The position numbers and the translations under genes were made by a program. DNA of 9,414 bases from CAUZRD01 sp963582255 (GTDB lineage Bacteria; Pseudomonadota; Alphaproteobacteria; Rhizobiales; TMED25). The stretch spans positions 1 to 9,414 of the forward strand of contig CAUZRD010000077.1 of NCBI GenBank assembly GCA_963582255.1, read 5' to 3'. A model generated the notes under the pieces. It had not been told where the DNA came from. It was given only the letters and a program-made list of their open reading frames with translations, and ran no database searches. Shown one piece after another: positions 6,722-9,414 of the stretch. The first letter of the stretch is position 1. Each line of letters begins with the position of its first letter.

Positions 6722-7666
6722 TCAGACGATTTTAGTTCCAGAATTTATCCGCGCGCCGCGGATAAACTCAGTGCCCGTCATAGCCGACTTACCAGCGGGC
6801 TGAACAATTTCGAATTGTATAGCATGGTTGCCGCAGGCAAGAGAAAAATCGCCATCGATTAGAGTACCTGGAGAGTTAGAAGATGGTGTTTTAAGAACAA
6901 CAACACGGGATTTCAGGATTTTAAGGCGACCTGGTTTTGGTCCGACTTTGATTTCAAGCCAGGCCCCAGGATAAGGGCTGAGGGCGCGTATGTGATTGTG
7001 AATAACGTTGGCTGGACGTTGTATATCAATGCGGCACTCGGCTTTGTTGATTTTTGCCGCGTAAGTTACCCCCAGATCGGACTGCGCAGTGCATTGAAGT
7101 GTGTCTGACTGTAGTTGATCTAGTGCGGTTAACATCAGCCGTGTACCATTTCTTGACAAGATATCGTGAAGCATTCCAGCTGTCATATCCTGTGCTACCA
7201 ATATTTTTTCAGTCAAGCATACGTGGCCGGTGTCGAGCCCTTCATCCATCCGCATCACGATCATGCCTGTTTCAGCATCGCCGGCCATCAATGTGCGTTG
7301 AATGGGTGCGGCCCCTCGCCATCTTGGCAACAGAGATGGATGCAAATTAAGGCATCCGTAGGTTGGCGAGTTAAAAATCGCAGGCGGAAGAAGTAGTCCG
7401 TAGGCCACAATGATTGCGCAGTCTAACTCAAGACGCGCAAAACTTTTCTGCTCGTTGTTATCTTTCAACGTGCGGGGGGTGTTGACGGGCAAGCCAAGCT
7501 CAAGAGCACGAGTATGAACTGGCGATAGCTGCGCATTCATCCCTCGGCCGGCAGGGCGCGGCGGCTGAGTAAAGACAGCGGCGATCTCATGCTCACTGCC
7601 CCATAGTCCGTTCAACATTTGAACGGAGAATTCTGGAGTTCCCATAAAGGCTAGACGTAGCGCCAT
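6722..7666 (-). CDS. fmt: Methionyl-tRNA formyltransferase
   Basis: Fmt formylates Met-tRNA(fMet) with 10-formyl-tetrahydrofolate, allowing normal bacterial translation initiation. The 314 residues match the usual size. The N-terminal domain begins RLAFMGTPEFSVQML and contains TQPPRPAGRG. The catalytic triad is intact: N107 and H109 in LNLHPSLLPRWRG and D145 in EGLDTG. The linker leads to a C-terminal tRNA-binding domain beginning near residue 205 (TYAAKINKAE, then RALSPYPGAWLEI). The ATG is at 7664-7666, 12 bp after the def stop, and the gap has only a weak purine-rich stretch, so coupling to def translation is likely. def, fmt and truA are tightly spaced and presumably one transcript. Confidence 0.97.
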   Translation of the reverse strand: MALRLAFMGTPEFSVQMLNGLWGSEHEIAAVFTQPPRPAGRGMNAQLSPVHTRALELGLPVNTPRTLKDNNEQKSFARLELDCAIIVAYGLLLPPAIFNSPTYGCLNLHPSLLPRWRGAAPIQRTLMAGDAETGMIVMRMDEGLDTGHVCLTEKILVAQDMTAGMLHDILSRNGTRLMLTALDQLQSDTLQCTAQSDLGVTYAAKINKAECRIDIQRPANVIHNHIRALSPYPGAWLEIKVGPKPGRLKILKSRVVVLKTPSSNSPGTLIDGDFSLACGNHAIQFEIVQPAGKSAMTGTEFIRGARINSGTKIV

Positions 7667-7678
7667 ATTTTTCTGCCG

Positions 7679-8209
7679 TTAGGCGGCGCCGTCAGCGCGT
7701 TTACGCTCTTTCGCCGCTTTGTTAAATTTTCTGATAATACGATCACGCTTTAACCGCGAAATGTGGTCGATGAATAAAACACCGTTCAGGTGATCGATCT
7801 CATGTTGAACACAGGTAGCTAGAAGTTCTTCACAGTCGCGCTCGCATTCCTCACCATTTTTGTCCAGGTACTTTACCCGGCAAATATTTGGCCGCTCAAC
7901 ATTTTCGAAGATTTCAGGAATTGATAGGCACCCTTCTTCGTACTCACTCATCTCTTCAGATTGCCAAATAATCTGTGGGTTGATCATACATAGAGGATCT
8001 TTAGTATTTCCCTTTGGCGCGCAGTCGACAACGGCAATGCGGCGGGCTATCCCAATTTGGACCGCAGCCAAACCTATCCCTGGCGCTGCATACATGGTCT
8101 CTAGCATATCCTCGAGCAGTGCCCGCACTTCGTCGCCTACCTTGGTTACCGGTTCGGCAACACGACGTAGTGTTGGGTGTGGCAAGGTTAGAATCTGATA
8201 AATAGCCAT
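7679..8209 (-). CDS. def: Peptide deformylase
   Basis: Def removes the formyl group from the N-terminal methionine of nascent proteins, undoing the Fmt modification. At 176 residues it is a standard class I enzyme. The three signature motifs are present: GIGLAAVQIG (residues 44-53), EGCLSIP (92-98, metal ligand C94) and QHEIDHLNG (135-143, ligands H136 and H140, catalytic E137). The C-terminus is a basic helix. The ATG at 8207-8209 has no Shine-Dalgarno; the upstream bases (CATC) and a promoter-like pair ending five bases before the ATG suggest that the mRNA may be leaderless. def is the first gene of its cluster and is divergent from the small + strand ORF. Confidence 0.97.
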   Translation of the reverse strand: MAIYQILTLPHPTLRRVAEPVTKVGDEVRALLEDMLETMYAAPGIGLAAVQIGIARRIAVVDCAPKGNTKDPLCMINPQIIWQSEEMSEYEEGCLSIPEIFENVERPNICRVKYLDKNGEECERDCEELLATCVQHEIDHLNGVLFIDHISRLKRDRIIRKFNKAAKERKRADGAA

Positions 8210-8214
8210 GATGC

Positions 8215-8243
8215 TGAATAAGCGAGCGATGTGGGCTGGTCAA
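8215..8243 (-). promoter_or_regulatory. Candidate promoter for def-fmt-truA, possibly leaderless
   Basis: On the minus strand TTGACC (8243-8238, five of six matches to the -35 consensus) is followed by exactly 17 bp and TATTCA (8220-8215, three of six matches to the -10). Only five bases separate the -10 from the def ATG, so transcription would begin at or next to the start codon. This agrees with the missing Shine-Dalgarno of def. The weak -10 keeps confidence low. Confidence 0.33.
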
Positions 8244-8303
8244 CAGCCATGCAACGGTAATGATGGTCTGTAATTTTTCTCGCAAATCAGTCAAGATATT
8301 TTG

Positions 8304-8450
8304 ATGCATGAAATGTTGTTTGTGTTTAACGGGCGTGTTTTTACTTTCCTGGATGCCATCTCCGTAGGGGTAGTCTTAGCGCTGTTCTTGTTGTTAGTGA
8401 TTGCGATCTTATTTAAGCAGGATAACGCAGTCCGTCATGCGGCTGAATAG
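8304..8450 (+). CDS. 48-residue single-helix membrane peptide, possible remnant of rmuC
   Basis: The reading frame from the ATG at 8304 to the TAG at 8448 encodes 48 residues: a short N-terminus (MHEMLFVFNGRVFT), one strong membrane segment at about residues 16-37 (a run rich in V, L, I, A and F), then a polar tail with KQDN and RHAAE. RmuC proteins of alphaproteobacteria, as I remember them, begin in this way, with a short head, one helix and an alanine/glutamate-rich coiled coil, and rmuC often lies next to def. Here the frame stops right after the helix and recR begins only 26 bp later, so there is no room for the nuclease-like part. It may be a truncated rmuC, an independent small membrane protein, or a chance frame. 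The ribosome binding site is weak (CAAGA at 8292-8296). Confidence 0.42.
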   Translation: MHEMLFVFNGRVFTFLDAISVGVVLALFLLLVIAILFKQDNAVRHAAE

Positions 8451-8476
8451 ACCTGAAGACCACTGCGGTTCGTAGC

Positions 8477-9082
8477 TCAGGCTGGACGTCGCTCTTTTAT
8501 TGCCTGAGCAAGTGTTCCGTCGTCTAGGTAGTCGAGTTCGCCGCCCACCGGCACGCCATGGGCAAGTTTGCTGACCTTGATCCCGGTTCCATTAAGAAGG
8601 TCAGTGATAACATGAGCGGTTGCTTGACCATCCACGGTGGCGTTCACGGCTAATACAACCTCGCGCACGTCGCCAGATTTTGCCCGTTCGATCAGCGAGC
8701 CGATGGACAGATCTTCCGGGCCAATACCGTCGAGTGCATTTAAAACGCCGCCCAGAACATGATAACGGCCGGTAATCGCACCAGCTCTTTCTAATGCCCA
8801 TAAATCACCCACTTCCTCGACTACACACAAAATAGTCGAATCTCGCCGTGGATCTGTGCACATAAGACAGGGATCTGACACATCGATATTGCCACAATTG
8901 GAGCACAGGGTAATTTTATCCAAGGCGTCACTGAGGGCAAAGACAAGAGGTTTAAAGAGTTGCTCGCGGCGTTTGACAAGGGTTAGCACCGCCCGGCGGG
9001 CCGATCTTGGACCCAGCCCAGGCAGACGCGCCAGAAGCTGAATCAATCGCTCAATTTCCGGGCCAGCTACCCGTGCTGACAT
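8477..9082 (-). CDS. recR: Recombination mediator protein RecR
   Basis: RecR works with RecF and RecO to load RecA on gapped DNA. The 201 residues are full length. In order: an N-terminal helix-hairpin-helix (LLARLPGLGPRSARR, residues 16-30), a four-cysteine zinc motif (C60, C63, C72, C75, in CSNCGNIDVSDPCLMC), a Toprim domain from about residue 83 (LCVVEEVGDLWALE), and the C-terminal HGVPVGGELDYLDDGTL segment. Translation starts at the ATG at 9080-9082, with a good GGGAGG Shine-Dalgarno eight bases upstream that lies inside the end of ybaB. The ybaB stop is five bases before the recR start, so the two form an operon, the usual dnaX-ybaB-recR arrangement. It converges with the small + strand ORF. 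Confidence 0.97.
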   Translation of the reverse strand: MSARVAGPEIERLIQLLARLPGLGPRSARRAVLTLVKRREQLFKPLVFALSDALDKITLCSNCGNIDVSDPCLMCTDPRRDSTILCVVEEVGDLWALERAGAITGRYHVLGGVLNALDGIGPEDLSIGSLIERAKSGDVREVVLAVNATVDGQATAHVITDLLNGTGIKVSKLAHGVPVGGELDYLDDGTLAQAIKERRPA

Positions 9083-9087
9083 GGTGC

Positions 9088-9411
9088 CTACCCTCCCAGA
9101 TTGAACCCGGGAGGGAGTGGAAGGCCACCAGTTAGCTCACTCATTTTCTCGGATAAAGCTGTTTCCAATTTCGATTTGGCATCATTGTGGGCCGCAATCA
9201 GGAGATCTTCAAGAATGTTAACGTCATCGGGTTTGGCCATCGACGGATCAATTTCCACACGGACCATAGCTCCTTTTCCCGAGAGCACAACCCTCACCAC
9301 ACCGCCTCCTGCTGCTCCTTCGATCATGATATCAGCTAGTCCGGTTTGCATCTCCTGCATCTTACCTTGAAGCTGCTTGGCCTGCTTCATCAGGCCCATA
9401 AAATCAGCCAT
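9088..9411 (-). CDS. ybaB: Nucleoid-associated protein YbaB/EbfC
   Basis: YbaB/EbfC is a small dimeric DNA-binding protein of the nucleoid. The 107-residue product is the usual size. It starts MADFMGLMKQAKQLQGKMQEM, the typical N-terminal helix, has the central strand region GGGVVRVVLSGKGAMVRVEID, a D..ILEDLLIAAHNDAKSK helix, and ends with the family's glycine/proline-rich tail (LTGGLPLPPGFNLGG). The start codon is at 9409-9411, so the coding region is complete, but its promoter and ribosome binding site are outside the window; dnaX is the expected gene upstream. It is followed directly by recR. Confidence 0.95.
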   Translation of the reverse strand: MADFMGLMKQAKQLQGKMQEMQTGLADIMIEGAAGGGVVRVVLSGKGAMVRVEIDPSMAKPDDVNILEDLLIAAHNDAKSKLETALSEKMSELTGGLPLPPGFNLGG

Positions 9412-9414
9412 TTC

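Noticed and set aside
8001..8309. 102-codon minus-strand frame overlapping def and its upstream region
   Set aside because: It overlaps the def coding sequence in another frame, and its translation resembles no protein I know.
8452..8481. Imperfect hairpin (CCTGA ... TCAGG, with inner ACC/GGT) between the small ORF and recR
   Set aside because: The stem is interrupted and no T-run follows on either strand, so I do not call a bidirectional terminator.
1..9414. Search for a mobile element, CRISPR array, tRNA/rRNA gene, toxin-antitoxin or defence system
   Set aside because: Nearly all the sequence is taken up by recognisable core genes; I saw no repeat array, transposase, integrase, inverted-repeat boundary or cloverleaf-like segment.

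Overview
The window is a stretch of ordinary chromosomal housekeeping genes from an alphaproteobacterium of moderate GC content. Protein sequences and gene order both point there: yidC-engB-argB, then dapD-dapE, facing truA-fmt-def and recR-ybaB, with a DUF1036 protein between argB and dapD. From memory, DUF1036 is largely an alphaproteobacterial family. A marine SAR116/Rhodospirillales-like lineage is a plausible guess, but the window alone cannot settle it.

Layout. Positions 1-5933 hold six genes on the + strand: the 3' part of yidC (membrane protein insertase), engB (ribosome-biogenesis GTPase), argB (N-acetylglutamate kinase), a secreted protein with two DUF1036 repeats around a peptidoglycan-binding-like domain, dapD and dapE (two steps of the succinylase branch of lysine/meso-diaminopimelate synthesis). 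They meet head-on, with a 34-bp gap, a minus-strand cluster of truA (tRNA pseudouridine synthase), fmt (Met-tRNA formyltransferase) and def (peptide deformylase). Fmt and Def add and later remove the formyl group of initiator methionine. A short divergent region (8210-8303) follows, then a 48-codon + strand ORF for a one-helix membrane peptide that sits where alphaproteobacteria often carry rmuC. The right end is a second minus-strand pair, recR and ybaB/ebfC, which normally lies downstream of dnaX (outside the window).

Working together: dapD and dapE supply meso-diaminopimelate for peptidoglycan and lysine; argB supplies arginine; yidC and engB serve membrane insertion and ribosome assembly; fmt/def serve translation initiation and N-terminal processing; recR works in RecF-pathway gap repair. 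I see no rRNA, tRNA, CRISPR array, transposase, integrase or phage gene, and no stretch over about 150 bases without a gene. I do not see a novel multi-gene system. The items most worth a second look are the duplicated DUF1036 protein with matching cysteine spacing, the small membrane ORF in the rmuC position, a perfect 12-bp palindrome before dapD, and a possible leaderless promoter for def.
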